From contig CAYHEC010000008.1 in the NCBI GenBank assembly GCA_964355675.1, positions 1 to 64,000 on the forward strand: 64,000 nt of DNA, in the 5' to 3' direction. The notes under the pieces were generated by a model. It was not told the origin of the DNA and did no database searches. It was given only the letters and a program-made list of their open reading frames with translations. Source of the DNA: CAMBDS01 sp964355675. Lineage in GTDB: Bacteria; Electryoneota; AABM5-125-24; Hatepunaeales; Hatepunaeaceae. The position numbers and the translations under genes were made by a program. Position 1 is the stretch's first letter. Each line of letters starts with the position of its first letter. Positions 1-8,165 of this stretch are shown piece after piece.

Positions 1-135
1 AATTGGCGTCTCAAGCGAATAAATCAACGAACTCTGAAAGTCCGCCCTCCAAGAATTTAATCTCTCCGGCACTTTTTTCCCCTTCCGAATTCTTCACAAA
101 CGTTATCAAATAAATAAATTACGCAAATTTCAGAC

Positions 136-151
136 TGGCACAACTCTTGCT
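136..151 (+). promoter_or_regulatory. sigma-54 (-24/-12) promoter of the flgB operon
   Basis: The sequence TGGCACAACTCTTGCT matches the RpoN consensus TGGCAC-N5-TTGCW, with the required GG-N10-GC spacing (GG 137-138, GC 149-150). It lies 37 bases before the flgB start, so transcription would begin near 162. No activator gene (FlrC/FleQ type) is in the window. Control by sigma-54 is known for early/middle flagellar genes in many Gram-negative bacteria; its use here is inferred from the motif. Confidence 0.85.
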
Positions 152-187
152 TGAATTCCGGCAGAAGCGAATCCAAAAGGGCAAGAA

Positions 188-595
188 ATGCTAAAAGAAT
201 TACTATTCGACCAAACCAAGATCCCCATGTTGGTTCGGGGACTGGACGCCTACGCAATGCGACACCGCGCGATTGCTGATAATGTAGCCAACGCCGAAAC
301 AGTGAATTACGACCGGCGCATCGTTGAATTTGAAGATAAATTACGCACCGCAATCAGCGCTGGCGGATTGACAAGAACCAACGCCAAACATCTTGGCAGT
401 GGCGGGATCGATATGGAGTCACTCAACCCTAAGATGCGAATTGATACCGTACCCAGCGATATCAATGACCTGAATAACGTGGACATCGATCGCGAGATGG
501 CAGAAATGGCAGAGAATCATCTTCAATTTAGTTTTGCATCAAAATTAGCGCGACAGTATTTTGAAGGTCTTCAATCTGCAATCAAAGGAATTTAA
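188..595 (+). CDS. flgB: flagellar basal-body rod protein FlgB
   Basis: A proximal rod subunit that assembles in the periplasm on the FliF/FliE base after export by the flagellar type III system. The 135-residue length is normal for the family. The N-terminal rod-protein helix is visible (RHRAIADNVANAETVNYDRR, about residues 25-44), as is the C-terminal helix ending FASKLARQYFEGLQSAIKGI. The ATG is preceded by a purine-rich AAGGGCAAGAA stretch. It is the first gene of a long operon and overlaps the flgC start by one base (TAATG). Confidence 0.97.
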   Translation: MLKELLFDQTKIPMLVRGLDAYAMRHRAIADNVANAETVNYDRRIVEFEDKLRTAISAGGLTRTNAKHLGSGGIDMESLNPKMRIDTVPSDINDLNNVDIDREMAEMAENHLQFSFASKLARQYFEGLQSAIKGI

Positions 596-1095
596 TGATG
601 GATAAAATCAGCGGGCTATTTTCTTCGATTAGAATCAGCTCTACCGGACTTGGAGCCCAACGCCGCCGAATGAACATCATCGCGGAAAATCTTGCCAATA
701 CTAATACGACCAAGACCGAAGAAGGCGGACCCTACAAGCGAAAGATTGTCCGTTTTTTTGAAGCAATGAAGAGTTCCACAGCTTTTAATCCCGTCGGTGA
801 CAATGAATTAAGTCTAACTGCTACCCGAAAGGGACACATCAGCTCAGAATTTGAAGCTTCTTTTACCCGCAAGTATTCCGGTGTAAGAATGGATTCGGTA
901 AGGGACAAAGCCGATCCAGAGAACGTTTACGATCCCAATCATCCGGATGCAGATGAATTCGGATATGTGGCGATGCCAAAAATCGACGTGATCGTAGAAA
1001 TGGTGGATATGATTTCAGCTTCACGATCTTACGAAGCGAACATACAGGCGATCAGCGCGGCTAAGGACATGGCTCGGAAAGCGCTGGAGATCTGA
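595..1095 (+). CDS. flgC: flagellar basal-body rod protein FlgC
   Basis: A rod subunit of the flagellar axial family. The N-terminal motif STGLGAQRRRMNIIAENLAN (about residues 17-36) and the C-terminal heptad-like segment SRSYEANIQAISAAKDMARK form the paired coiled coils that pack the rod. At 166 residues it is longer than the enterobacterial protein (about 134), with extra loop sequence in the middle. Two ATG codons (595 and 598) are possible; the first overlaps the flgB stop. It lies in the flgB-C-fliE-F order seen in most flagellated bacteria. Confidence 0.97.
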   Translation: MMDKISGLFSSIRISSTGLGAQRRRMNIIAENLANTNTTKTEEGGPYKRKIVRFFEAMKSSTAFNPVGDNELSLTATRKGHISSEFEASFTRKYSGVRMDSVRDKADPENVYDPNHPDADEFGYVAMPKIDVIVEMVDMISASRSYEANIQAISAAKDMARKALEI

Positions 1096-1097
1096 CG

Positions 1098-1292
1098 TTG
1101 GCGAATCCGATTAATCCGGTCAACGACAACCCGAACGCGCTGGCGTTAAGAAGGCTCCAACTTGAAGCGCGTGTGGGTGAGGCAATTGCCAGGGCTCAAA
1201 AGCAGTATATTCAAGTTCAGAAGCAACCTGCGGAAGCTCCGACGAAGAACGGACCGACTCATCTCGGCACCAGGATCGACCTAAGAGCCTGA
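1098..1292 (+). CDS. small hypothetical protein between flgC and fliE
   Basis: A 64-residue ORF starting with TTG two bases after the flgC stop. It is hydrophilic with a predicted helix in the middle (LALRRLQLEARVGEAIARAQ, residues 15-34) and has no signal peptide or membrane segment. I do not recognise the family. Its last residues, LGTRIDLRA, resemble the end of another small protein of this cluster at 31269-31478 (IGTKIDIQI). That similarity, plus tight spacing inside the operon, argues that it is translated. The weak start codon and short length keep the confidence moderate. Confidence 0.5.
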   Translation: MANPINPVNDNPNALALRRLQLEARVGEAIARAQKQYIQVQKQPAEAPTKNGPTHLGTRIDLRA

Positions 1293-1305
1293 TTAATTAA
1301 TATTC

Positions 1306-1352
1306 ATGCGGACGAGGACGTCCGCATTATGAAGTCAACCGAGACGGTTGAC
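1306..1352. repeat. two adjacent palindromic repeats (flgC/fliE intergenic)
   Basis: Two inverted repeats lie side by side: ATGCGGACG/CGTCCGCAT with a 4-base loop (1306-1327) and GTCAACC/GGTTGAC with a 5-base loop (1334-1352). The first belongs to the GCGGACG-type family seen again at 27684-27850 and 55135-55153. A TTG inside the second hairpin could open the fliE frame early, but the ATG at 1390 is preferred. Confidence 0.8.
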
Positions 1353-1389
1353 CTACGCGAATGCCAATAACAAACACGAAATACCTCTC

Positions 1390-1701
1390 ATGACAGACGA
1401 AATTAGACGGATAGGCAGTGGTTTTCCGCCACTGGGTCCACAGGGAATTCAGTCGCCAGCCACTCAACAGGAGCCTGGCAAGGCATCTTTTTCGGAAGTG
1501 CTTGGCGGCCTTGTTTCTGAGGTAAATCAGATGCAACAAGCGGCGGGTCAATCGACGGACAAGCTTCTGGCTGGTGAACTCGAAGACGTGCATCAAGTCG
1601 TTGTCGCAATGGAAGAAGCCGCAACGAGTTTCAAGCTTCTGATGGAAGTTCGAAATAAGATGGTCGATGCATACCGGGAAGTAATGAAAATGCAGGTTTG
1701 A
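1390..1701 (+). CDS. fliE: flagellar hook-basal body protein FliE
   Basis: A small adaptor that joins the MS ring (FliF) to the rod and is among the first exported subunits. The C-terminal half is typical: ELEDVHQVVVAMEEAATSFK followed by LLMEVRNKMVDAYREVMKMQV, the conserved family ending. The frame stays open upstream to a TTG at 1348, but that codon lies inside a palindromic repeat, so the ATG at 1390 is chosen (103 residues, the family's usual length). No strong ribosome-binding site is seen. Confidence 0.93.
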   Translation: MTDEIRRIGSGFPPLGPQGIQSPATQQEPGKASFSEVLGGLVSEVNQMQQAAGQSTDKLLAGELEDVHQVVVAMEEAATSFKLLMEVRNKMVDAYREVMKMQV

Positions 1702-1745
1702 TCTACTTTTAGTGGCTGGTGGCCATCAATCAAGAAAACGCGTTT

Positions 1746-1815
1746 GGCAGGGTGTGCGCGCCTTGCAATAAAAAAGAGAGTTCGTTTGGCATCGCCGGGT
1801 GTGAACACCGTGCGA
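1746..1815. repeat. two imperfect GCAGGGTG-family palindromes (fliE/fliF intergenic)
   Basis: Degenerate inverted repeats at 1746-1766 (GGCAGGGTG...CCTTGC) and 1792-1815 (TCGCCGGGTGT/ACACCGTGCGA), both preceded by CGTTTGGC and followed by AATAAA or ATAAAA. They belong to the same family as the repeats inside fliK and at 33821-33956, with more arm mismatches. Confidence 0.65.
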
Positions 1816-1834
1816 TAAAAGTCAGGTATCGACA

Positions 1835-3376
1835 ATGCCCCCTTTTCTAAACCAAATATCCGCATTTATAAAGTCATTTTTGAACCGATTCCCGCCAGAG
1901 AAGCGGGTTTCGGTGATATTGAGTTTTGCCCTGATGGCCGCGGCGGCGATTGCTCTTGTTACATGGGCTTTGCGTCCTCAGTATAAGCCTATTTTTACTG
2001 ATCTTTCGCTTGAGGACTCAGGCGAGATCGTCCAAGTGCTTCAGAAGGAACACATACCCTATAAGTTGGATCAGGAAGGCCGTCGAATACTCGTTCATTC
2101 GGAAAAACTCTACGAAACTCGGCTCAAGCTTGCCGCGGCGCAGTTACCCCGCGAACATGGCACCGGATGGGAATTGTTTGATCAAAATAGCCTTGGGGTT
2201 ACGGACTTTGTTCAGAAGTTGAATTATCGGCGCGCTCTCGAGGGTGAACTTTCACGCACAATACTTCAGATCGATCCTGTCGAGGGTGTTCGGGTCCATA
2301 TAACGATTCCCGACGAGAGTCTATTCAAAGAGAATAAGAAACAAGCCAACGCCTCAGTCACGTTAAGACTGAAGCGCGGCCAAAAACTTTCCCCAGCCCA
2401 AGTTGAAGGGATAGCCTACCTCATTTCCTCAGCAGTCGAAGGACTTTCACCGGAAAGCGTTACGGTAATCGATTCGCGCGGGTTCATCCTGACGGAGAAG
2501 GTTGAGAATGATCCGATGATGCGTTTGACCGGGAATCAGATTGAACTGCAACAGAAAATCGAGTCGAGCCTGATACAAAAAGGGCAAGCGCTTCTTGACA
2601 GGCGATTTGGGCCCGGCAGATCCGCATTGCAAGTCACTGCTTTACTCGATTTCAAGCAACATGAACTCCAGAGCGAGACCTATGACGCCGACAACCCGGC
2701 TATTCGTTCAGAAGAGGTTACCTCGACATCATCGAGCGCCGCAGATACCTCCGCAAGTCAGACGGAAAACAGCGTCACGAATTATGAGCTGAATTTGACT
2801 AAAGAGCATACGGTTGACGCAGTTGGCAACATCAAGCGTCTTTCTATCGCAGTGATGGTAGATGGCAAGTACGAGACGGTCGAAAACGGCACGGGTGGAC
2901 AAAAGACCAGGGAATTCAAGCCTCTACCTCAAGGGGAGCTTGACGAGATCAGTCGGACGATTCAGGCGGCGCTGGGATATAGCGTCGAGCGAAATGACGA
3001 GATCAGCGTGATCTCCGCTCCCTTCTCGGGCGGCGAATATCTCGATGAATCTGAGATGGTAACGATCAATAAATGGGAAGATTACTTTAAGAAGAGTCAG
3101 AAGTTCATTATACTTGCGGCGATAATATTGATGTTACTGATGGTGAAGAACTTCTTGCGCCGGGCAACCGCACAGGCGATGGCGATGGTACCATCAACTC
3201 AGAATCAACTTAATCCTGCTTTTGCCGCGGTAGCGATGCCGATGCCGAGTATCGAAGAGGAAACAGATCCTGATGCAAAACAGCGTCGGGAACGAATGGA
3301 TCAGATTACTTCGTTCGTCGAAGAGAAACCTGACGTAGCGGCGAAGCTGGTTCGTTCGTGGTTGATAGAAGAATAA
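1835..3376 (+). CDS. fliF: flagellar MS-ring protein FliF
   Basis: Forms the MS ring in the inner membrane, the platform for rod, switch and export gate. The first membrane segment is at about residues 27-46, followed by the YscJ/FliF ring-building domain (LEGELSRTILQIDPVEGVRVHI region, about residues 130-155). A Ser/Thr-rich periplasmic linker follows (EEVTSTSSSAADTSASQTEN) and a second membrane segment lies at about 425-443. The cytoplasmic tail ends in an acidic FliG-binding helix (VAAKLVRSWLIEE). The 513 residues are within the family range. The start ATG has only a weak AGG upstream. Confidence 0.97.
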   Translation: MPPFLNQISAFIKSFLNRFPPEKRVSVILSFALMAAAAIALVTWALRPQYKPIFTDLSLEDSGEIVQVLQKEHIPYKLDQEGRRILVHSEKLYETRLKLAAAQLPREHGTGWELFDQNSLGVTDFVQKLNYRRALEGELSRTILQIDPVEGVRVHITIPDESLFKENKKQANASVTLRLKRGQKLSPAQVEGIAYLISSAVEGLSPESVTVIDSRGFILTEKVENDPMMRLTGNQIELQQKIESSLIQKGQALLDRRFGPGRSALQVTALLDFKQHELQSETYDADNPAIRSEEVTSTSSSAADTSASQTENSVTNYELNLTKEHTVDAVGNIKRLSIAVMVDGKYETVENGTGGQKTREFKPLPQGELDEISRTIQAALGYSVERNDEISVISAPFSGGEYLDESEMVTINKWEDYFKKSQKFIILAAIILMLLMVKNFLRRATAQAMAMVPSTQNQLNPAFAAVAMPMPSIEEETDPDAKQRRERMDQITSFVEEKPDVAAKLVRSWLIEE

Positions 3377-3423
3377 GAGCAGGTGACTTGTGACTGGAAA
3401 TCTCTGACCAGTCACCCAGTCAC

Positions 3424-3573
3424 ATATTGGGGCTGTTGCCCAAATACCAAGGGCGGGTAGCCCGCACAGCTTCGCTGGGCGGGAGCTACTTGAATCGCAC
3501 CCGCCGAGCACAGCTCGCCGGGCTACACGCTTCAAATTTACATGATTTGACATCTCGGCAACAGCCCATATTA
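3424..3573. repeat. composite inverted-repeat element (fliF/fliG intergenic)
   Basis: Outer terminal inverted repeats GGGCTGTTGCC (3430-3440) and GGCAACAGCCC (3557-3567), extending imperfectly into flanking ATATT/ATAT bases, enclose nested inner palindromes. The inner sequence includes the GTAGCCCGCACAGC...GGGCGGG and CCGAGCACAGCTCGCCGGG motifs. The inner motif is related to the tandem units at 57655-57901. There is no coding capacity. It resembles a MITE or a nested palindromic repeat and sits inside the operon between two co-directional genes. Confidence 0.75.
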
Positions 3574-3600
3574 GTAACATCTTAACTTAAGTACTCCCCA

Positions 3601-4641
3601 GTGCCAACACCTCAAACTTCCGGACGCTCTGGTCGTTCCACTGACATGGTTGTCGGAAACAGTCTCCGCAAGGCGGCGATTTTCATGATCGCGATCGGCG
3701 CTCAAGCTTCTGCCAGCGTTCTGAAACACTTGGGCGATGACGAGATCGAAAAGCTCCTCGGTGAGATCGCTCGCGTGAGAAATTATCAACCTACAGAACT
3801 TGAAACGATCAACGGCGAATTTCATCAGATGGTATTAGCCGAGCAGTATTTATCGACTGGCGGTATTAACTACGCAACGGAGATCCTTAATAAAGCCTTG
3901 GGTGAGCAGAAAGCGCTCGAAATTATCCGTCGCGTTCAAGCCGCCTTGCAAGTAAAAGGGTTTAACGTATTGCAAAATGTTGACCTCAATCAACTTACAT
4001 CATTTCTTCAGAAAGAACATCCTCAGACAATAGCGCTGGTGCTGACACTGTTGATGCCTTCGCAAGCGGCTACCATCATAACAGAACTACCACCAAAAGT
4101 ACAGGTGGATGTTGTTCACCGGGTTGCCCGCATGGAGCGCGTTTCGCCAGACACTCTTCAAGCCATCGAAAAGGTCCTTGAGAGTCATATTGACTTTTCA
4201 CAGTCAACCGCAAAATTCGGTGGTATAAAGAGCGCCGCTGAGATGCTTAATATGGTGGGACAACGATTTGAAAAACACATTCTTACCGGTCTTTCCAAAG
4301 AGAATCCCAATCTTGCGGTAGAAATCAAGAACCTGATGTTTGTATTCGAAGACTTAATCGCGCTCGATGACCGGTCAATCCAGCGAGTGTTGAAGGAAGT
4401 CGATAATCGTGATCTTGCGATGGCGCTTAAGGCGACCAGCGAGGAATTGAAGAAAAAGATACTGGCGAATATGTCCAAACGAGCTTCGGAAATGATCCAG
4501 GAAGAACTGGAGTATATGGGGCCGGTCAGGCTTCGCGAGGTAGAAGAAACGCAACAGAAGATCATCGATGTCATTCGGCGTCTCGAGGATGAAGGTGAGA
4601 TCGTGCTTTCGAGTCACTCATTCAACGACCAGTTGGTATGA
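3601..4641 (+). CDS. fliG: flagellar motor switch protein FliG
   Basis: The C-ring protein that couples stator movement to rotor torque. It has an N-terminal FliF-binding domain, the middle domain with the EHPQTIALVLTLL motif (about residues 139-151) and the C-terminal torque helix with charged residues (SIQRVLKEVDNRDLAMALKA, about residues 260-279). The 346 residues are normal. The start is GTG at 3601; an ATG at 3646 is an alternative that would remove 15 residues. The end overlaps fliH by four bases. Confidence 0.97.
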   Translation: MPTPQTSGRSGRSTDMVVGNSLRKAAIFMIAIGAQASASVLKHLGDDEIEKLLGEIARVRNYQPTELETINGEFHQMVLAEQYLSTGGINYATEILNKALGEQKALEIIRRVQAALQVKGFNVLQNVDLNQLTSFLQKEHPQTIALVLTLLMPSQAATIITELPPKVQVDVVHRVARMERVSPDTLQAIEKVLESHIDFSQSTAKFGGIKSAAEMLNMVGQRFEKHILTGLSKENPNLAVEIKNLMFVFEDLIALDDRSIQRVLKEVDNRDLAMALKATSEELKKKILANMSKRASEMIQEELEYMGPVRLREVEETQQKIIDVIRRLEDEGEIVLSSHSFNDQLV

Positions 4642-5306
4642 TGACCATCGTCCGTTCTCGAAGAATTTCCAAAGGTGGATATAGTCCCGGAGATCAGACG
4701 TTAGTTTCCGGACCAGTGTTTATCCGCGACGAGGATTTGCTTCCGACATTTATCGGACCGACGGCGGAAGAAGTCGAATTCGATGTTCAATCACGTATCG
4801 AATCGGCACGTCAGGAAGGGTATCTGGATGGATTCCGAAAGGGCGTTGTTGAGGGACAGCGTTCGATTGAGGGTGAGGCAGGACTTTTAAGGGGGTATCT
4901 CGAACAGCTTGATGAGGGGATTGGGGCTGTTTGGGCGAAGGTCGAAGTCCATGTCGCTACCCTTGCGATGGAAATCGCCAGAAAAGTAGTGGGCGAAGTT
5001 GTTTCGGCACACGACTCACTCGCCATCGATCTTGCCAGACGAGGGATAGCGTTAGCTCATGAGCAGACCAAGGTAAGTCTCTTGGTTAATCCTGGTGACG
5101 CAGAAGCTCTACGCGCCGCCTCTGCAGATTTGCTTCGCACAGCAGAGGGAGTTCGATACATCGAAGTCATCGAGCGCGGGAGCATTGCCAAGGGGGGAAT
5201 AATTGTTGAGTGTGAGGTTGGTCTATTCGATTTGCGTCCGGAGGTTCAGCTCGAACTGATCGAGAAGAAGCTTGAAATTGCCGCGATAGAGACCACTAAT
5301 GATTAG
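4638..5306 (+). CDS. fliH: flagellar assembly protein FliH
   Basis: Negative regulator and linker of the export ATPase FliI; the FliH dimer docks the ATPase to FliN at the C ring. The 222-residue protein shows the coiled-coil glycine repeats typical of FliH (RQEGYLDGFRKGVVEGQRS, about residues 58-76) and the C-terminal YscL-like domain (VATLAMEIARKVVGEVVS). ATGATG at 4638/4641 overlaps the fliG stop, suggesting translational coupling. It lies between fliG and fliI as usual. Confidence 0.93.
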   Translation: MMTIVRSRRISKGGYSPGDQTLVSGPVFIRDEDLLPTFIGPTAEEVEFDVQSRIESARQEGYLDGFRKGVVEGQRSIEGEAGLLRGYLEQLDEGIGAVWAKVEVHVATLAMEIARKVVGEVVSAHDSLAIDLARRGIALAHEQTKVSLLVNPGDAEALRAASADLLRTAEGVRYIEVIERGSIAKGGIIVECEVGLFDLRPEVQLELIEKKLEIAAIETTND

Positions 5307-5336
5307 ACTGTCGAAGAATGCAAATAATGCCCGGAA

Positions 5337-5420
5337 CTCTCATCCCGACGAAAGTCGGGATCCAAATAACTTAATGATAATTATGGAATTTATGGATACC
5401 GGCTTTCGCTGGTATGAGAG
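5337..5420. repeat. composite palindromic element (fliH/fliI intergenic)
   Basis: Outer arms CTCTCAT (5337-5343) and ATGAGAG (5414-5420) flank two inner hairpins: TCCCGACGAAAGTCGGGA and ATACCGGCTTTCGCTGGTAT. The right-hand 29 bases (5392-5420) recur with a single mismatch inside a coding sequence at 43328-43356. This repeat type is known from many bacteria, where read-through gives peptides such as WIPAFAGM. Confidence 0.8.
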
Positions 5421-5453
5421 CAATATAGGCAATTTAAACATCTCGGACAAGTT

Positions 5454-6797
5454 GTGACGCTTAGGACACCCGACCCCGCCGTGTGGTTCAACCGTATGAG
5501 CAATACCGTTACATCTGCTCAGACGGTTCGCCGCAGTGGCCGTGTTCAACAGGTGATTGGCCTCGTGATCGAGTCGGTTGGTCCCGAAGTCTCTGTTGGG
5601 GACCGTTGCACCATTACCAGCCGACGGAATGGAGGAATTCCTGCTGAGGTGGTTGGATTTAAGGGTAACAGGGTTCTTCTGATGCCGCTTGGAGACATGG
5701 ACGGGATTGCTCCGGGATCAATGGTTACGGCTGACGGGGAGCCTTACACAGTAGCAGTAGGTGAGTTACTTCTTGGTCGAGTTCTCGATGGATTGGGGGA
5801 GCCTCTTGACGATAAAGGACCATTACCTCCTCTTGTCAGGCGGCCGATCCTGAATAAACCTCCCCATCCTCTTTCGCGTCGTCGGATTACTGAGCCTCTG
5901 ATGACCGGAATCAGATGCATCGACTCGCTGATTACCTGCGGCAAGGGACAGCGTTTCGGTATATTTGCCGGATCGGGCGTGGGGAAATCGGTGTTGATGG
6001 GAATGATAGCCCGATATACATCGGCAGACGTCAATGTTATTGCATTGATCGGGGAACGTGGGCGCGAGGTACGAGACTTCATCGAAAAGGATCTTGGAAC
6101 TGAAGGTTTGAAACGATCTGTCGTAATCGCTGTAACTTCCGACCAGCCGGCACTAATGCGGATAAAGGGGAGCTTTGCCGCGACAACAATCGCGGAATAC
6201 TTCCGCGACCAAGGCATGAATGTGATGTTGATGATGGACTCGGTAACGCGTCTGGCGATGGCTCAGCGAGAGGTCGGCTTGGCGATTGGCGAGCCTCCAA
6301 CATCGCGGGGTTATACTCCATCGCTTTTCGCCATGCTACCGAAATTACTCGAACGTGCAGGAGCCGCGGAAAAGGGATCAATAACCGGACTTTACACAGT
6401 GCTGGTCGAAGGCGACGACATGAACGAGCCGGTTGCTGATACCGTCCGGTCAATCCTTGACGGACATATCGTACTCTCGCGAAAAATAGCCGCGTCAGGT
6501 CATTATCCAGCGATCGACGCTCTCGCCAGCATCAGTCGTGTTATGGGCGATGTAACAACCACCTCGCACCGAAAGGCGGCGACGATCCTTAAAAGACTTC
6601 TTGCCGCCTACCGCGAAGCCGAAGACTTGATCAATATCGGAGCCTACGAGGAAGGGTCGAACCCGGACGTGGATGAGGCGATCAGATTACGCGAGGCGAT
6701 TAAGGCTTTTCTGACCCAGAATATCGAAGATTCAAATTCTCTTGAAGTTACGATTTCAAAATTGGAAGATCTTGTGAAGACAGGAGAAAAACAGTGA
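5454..6797 (+). CDS. fliI: flagellum-specific ATP synthase / export ATPase FliI
   Basis: Hexameric ATPase of the flagellar type III export apparatus, homologous to F1-beta. Walker A AGSGVGKS is at residues 172-179 and the Walker B region NVMLMMDSVTRLAMAQRE follows near 255-272; the motif GLAIGEPPTSRGYTPS is also typical. The 447 residues match the family. The start is GTG at 5454; an ATG at 5496 (MSNTVTSAQ) is a plausible shorter alternative. Its TGA overlaps the fliJ GTG. Confidence 0.98.
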   Translation: MTLRTPDPAVWFNRMSNTVTSAQTVRRSGRVQQVIGLVIESVGPEVSVGDRCTITSRRNGGIPAEVVGFKGNRVLLMPLGDMDGIAPGSMVTADGEPYTVAVGELLLGRVLDGLGEPLDDKGPLPPLVRRPILNKPPHPLSRRRITEPLMTGIRCIDSLITCGKGQRFGIFAGSGVGKSVLMGMIARYTSADVNVIALIGERGREVRDFIEKDLGTEGLKRSVVIAVTSDQPALMRIKGSFAATTIAEYFRDQGMNVMLMMDSVTRLAMAQREVGLAIGEPPTSRGYTPSLFAMLPKLLERAGAAEKGSITGLYTVLVEGDDMNEPVADTVRSILDGHIVLSRKIAASGHYPAIDALASISRVMGDVTTTSHRKAATILKRLLAAYREAEDLINIGAYEEGSNPDVDEAIRLREAIKAFLTQNIEDSNSLEVTISKLEDLVKTGEKQ

Positions 6798-7258
6798 AGA
6801 TATTCTCTTTTCGCCTGCAAAAAGTCCTTGATGTGAATGAAATCCGTGAGGAGAGCGCTCAGAGGCATTTTTCCGACGCCGAACGGGCACGAGGGTTGCA
6901 GAGAGATAAATTGGATGCGGCAGAGTCTGCCGTATTTGACCAACGGTCTCAGTTGAAGCGTTCTCTTTCACAGGGGATTAACGCCGGGGACGCATTGATC
7001 AACCACCGATTTGGGCAGAGACTTCAACGACAAGTTGGCGAAGAAGTACGGAAACTCCAACATGCCATCGAGGTGGTATCGGATCGACGAAAAGAGCTCA
7101 CTGAGGCAGCTCGGCGCAAGAAAATGCTTGAAATACTAAAAGATAAAGAGCTTGAGAAGTACCGTCTTGAGTCCACGCTTATCGAGTCGAACGAGCAGGA
7201 TGAAATTGCAGGCCGTCGATTCGTTACAGCAGGAAATTTGAAAGAAATCGATGTCTGA
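6794..7258 (+). CDS. fliJ: flagellar export protein FliJ
   Basis: A small coiled-coil protein that acts as stalk/chaperone-escort of the FliI hexamer. The 154 residues are almost entirely helical with heptad-like charge patterns (about residues 8-130), and the N-terminus FSFRLQKVLDVNEIREE is the family signature. The GTG start overlaps the fliI stop (GTGA) and the end overlaps the next gene by eight bases, so the genes are probably translationally coupled. Confidence 0.92.
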   Translation: MKIFSFRLQKVLDVNEIREESAQRHFSDAERARGLQRDKLDAAESAVFDQRSQLKRSLSQGINAGDALINHRFGQRLQRQVGEEVRKLQHAIEVVSDRRKELTEAARRKKMLEILKDKELEKYRLESTLIESNEQDEIAGRRFVTAGNLKEIDV

Positions 7259-8165
7259 CGAACCTGAAATTACTTCAGAAGAACTTGCCGTTGCCTTGGG
7301 CAAAAAAAAGCGATCGTCCAAGCCAATCATCATCGGCTCGCTCGGATTAACAGCGATTGTGATTCTCTTCTATGTGGGTAAATCCTTAATCTCAAACAAG
7401 ACCGAGACTAAGGAAGATAGCGCCGCAAGAACAGTGAACGAGTTGCCGCCGCTTGATCTTTCGGACACTGCCGGATTAGCCGATCTTTTGTTCGATACTC
7501 TTGAATTGGCTGGAGATGGGATCACTGAACCAAATGACACGCTCGAACTTCCTATTCAGCAATTAACCAGCGCCCAGGTGGACACTTCTGAGTTTGTTGA
7601 AATACCGGGAATAGATTATCTTGATAAATCTGAATTGTTAAATGGAACTATTTCAAGTGATGAATTTCAGTTTGATACTTCGGTGGAATTTGAGCTTGCC
7701 ATTGCCGCTTCGATGCGACCGGAGACGGGATTTCCCTCGTTACAATTGTGGAAAACAGAGTCGGATACTGTTAAGCCGAATTCAATAGACACTTCCGCGA
7801 TTCTCGCGGCTTTTGGGCCTCAGATTTCGCAAGCTTCTCGAGCCGAAATAGATTCGCTTACCGCAATTGCCAACGAAAAGGAACGGGCGTTGCAAATGCT
7901 CGCTTCAGATAATGAAGCGCTCTCAACCAAACTGACGCGATATAAACCGAAGATAGACTCGACTCGTGCCGTTCAAATCAAACGTTTGGTGAAAATCATT
8001 GAGACGATGAGCCCCGTTGCGGCGGCAAATATGCTATCGACTCAATCGACCGATGAAATTACCGAGATATTGTTTAGACTCAAGCCAAAGAAGGCGTCCA
8101 AAATTCTACAGCAACTACCTCCCGGTATCGCATCCGATATCGCTGTCAGAATCGTACGCCAATGA
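7251..8165 (+). CDS. MotE-like flagellar protein with MgtE_N domain
   Basis: A 304-residue protein with a short cytoplasmic N-terminus, one membrane segment (about residues 25-45, IIIGSLGLTAIVILFYVG), a long acidic linker (about 50-190), a coiled coil (about 195-240) and a C-terminal MgtE intracellular-domain-like repeat (MSPVAAANMLSTQSTDEITE to the end). This layout matches MotE-type proteins encoded between fliJ and fliK in other bacteria, which help stator or MotC folding. The linker is longer than usual. Function is assigned from architecture and position. Confidence 0.75.
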   Translation: MSDEPEITSEELAVALGKKKRSSKPIIIGSLGLTAIVILFYVGKSLISNKTETKEDSAARTVNELPPLDLSDTAGLADLLFDTLELAGDGITEPNDTLELPIQQLTSAQVDTSEFVEIPGIDYLDKSELLNGTISSDEFQFDTSVEFELAIAASMRPETGFPSLQLWKTESDTVKPNSIDTSAILAAFGPQISQASRAEIDSLTAIANEKERALQMLASDNEALSTKLTRYKPKIDSTRAVQIKRLVKIIETMSPVAAANMLSTQSTDEITEILFRLKPKKASKILQQLPPGIASDIAVRIVRQ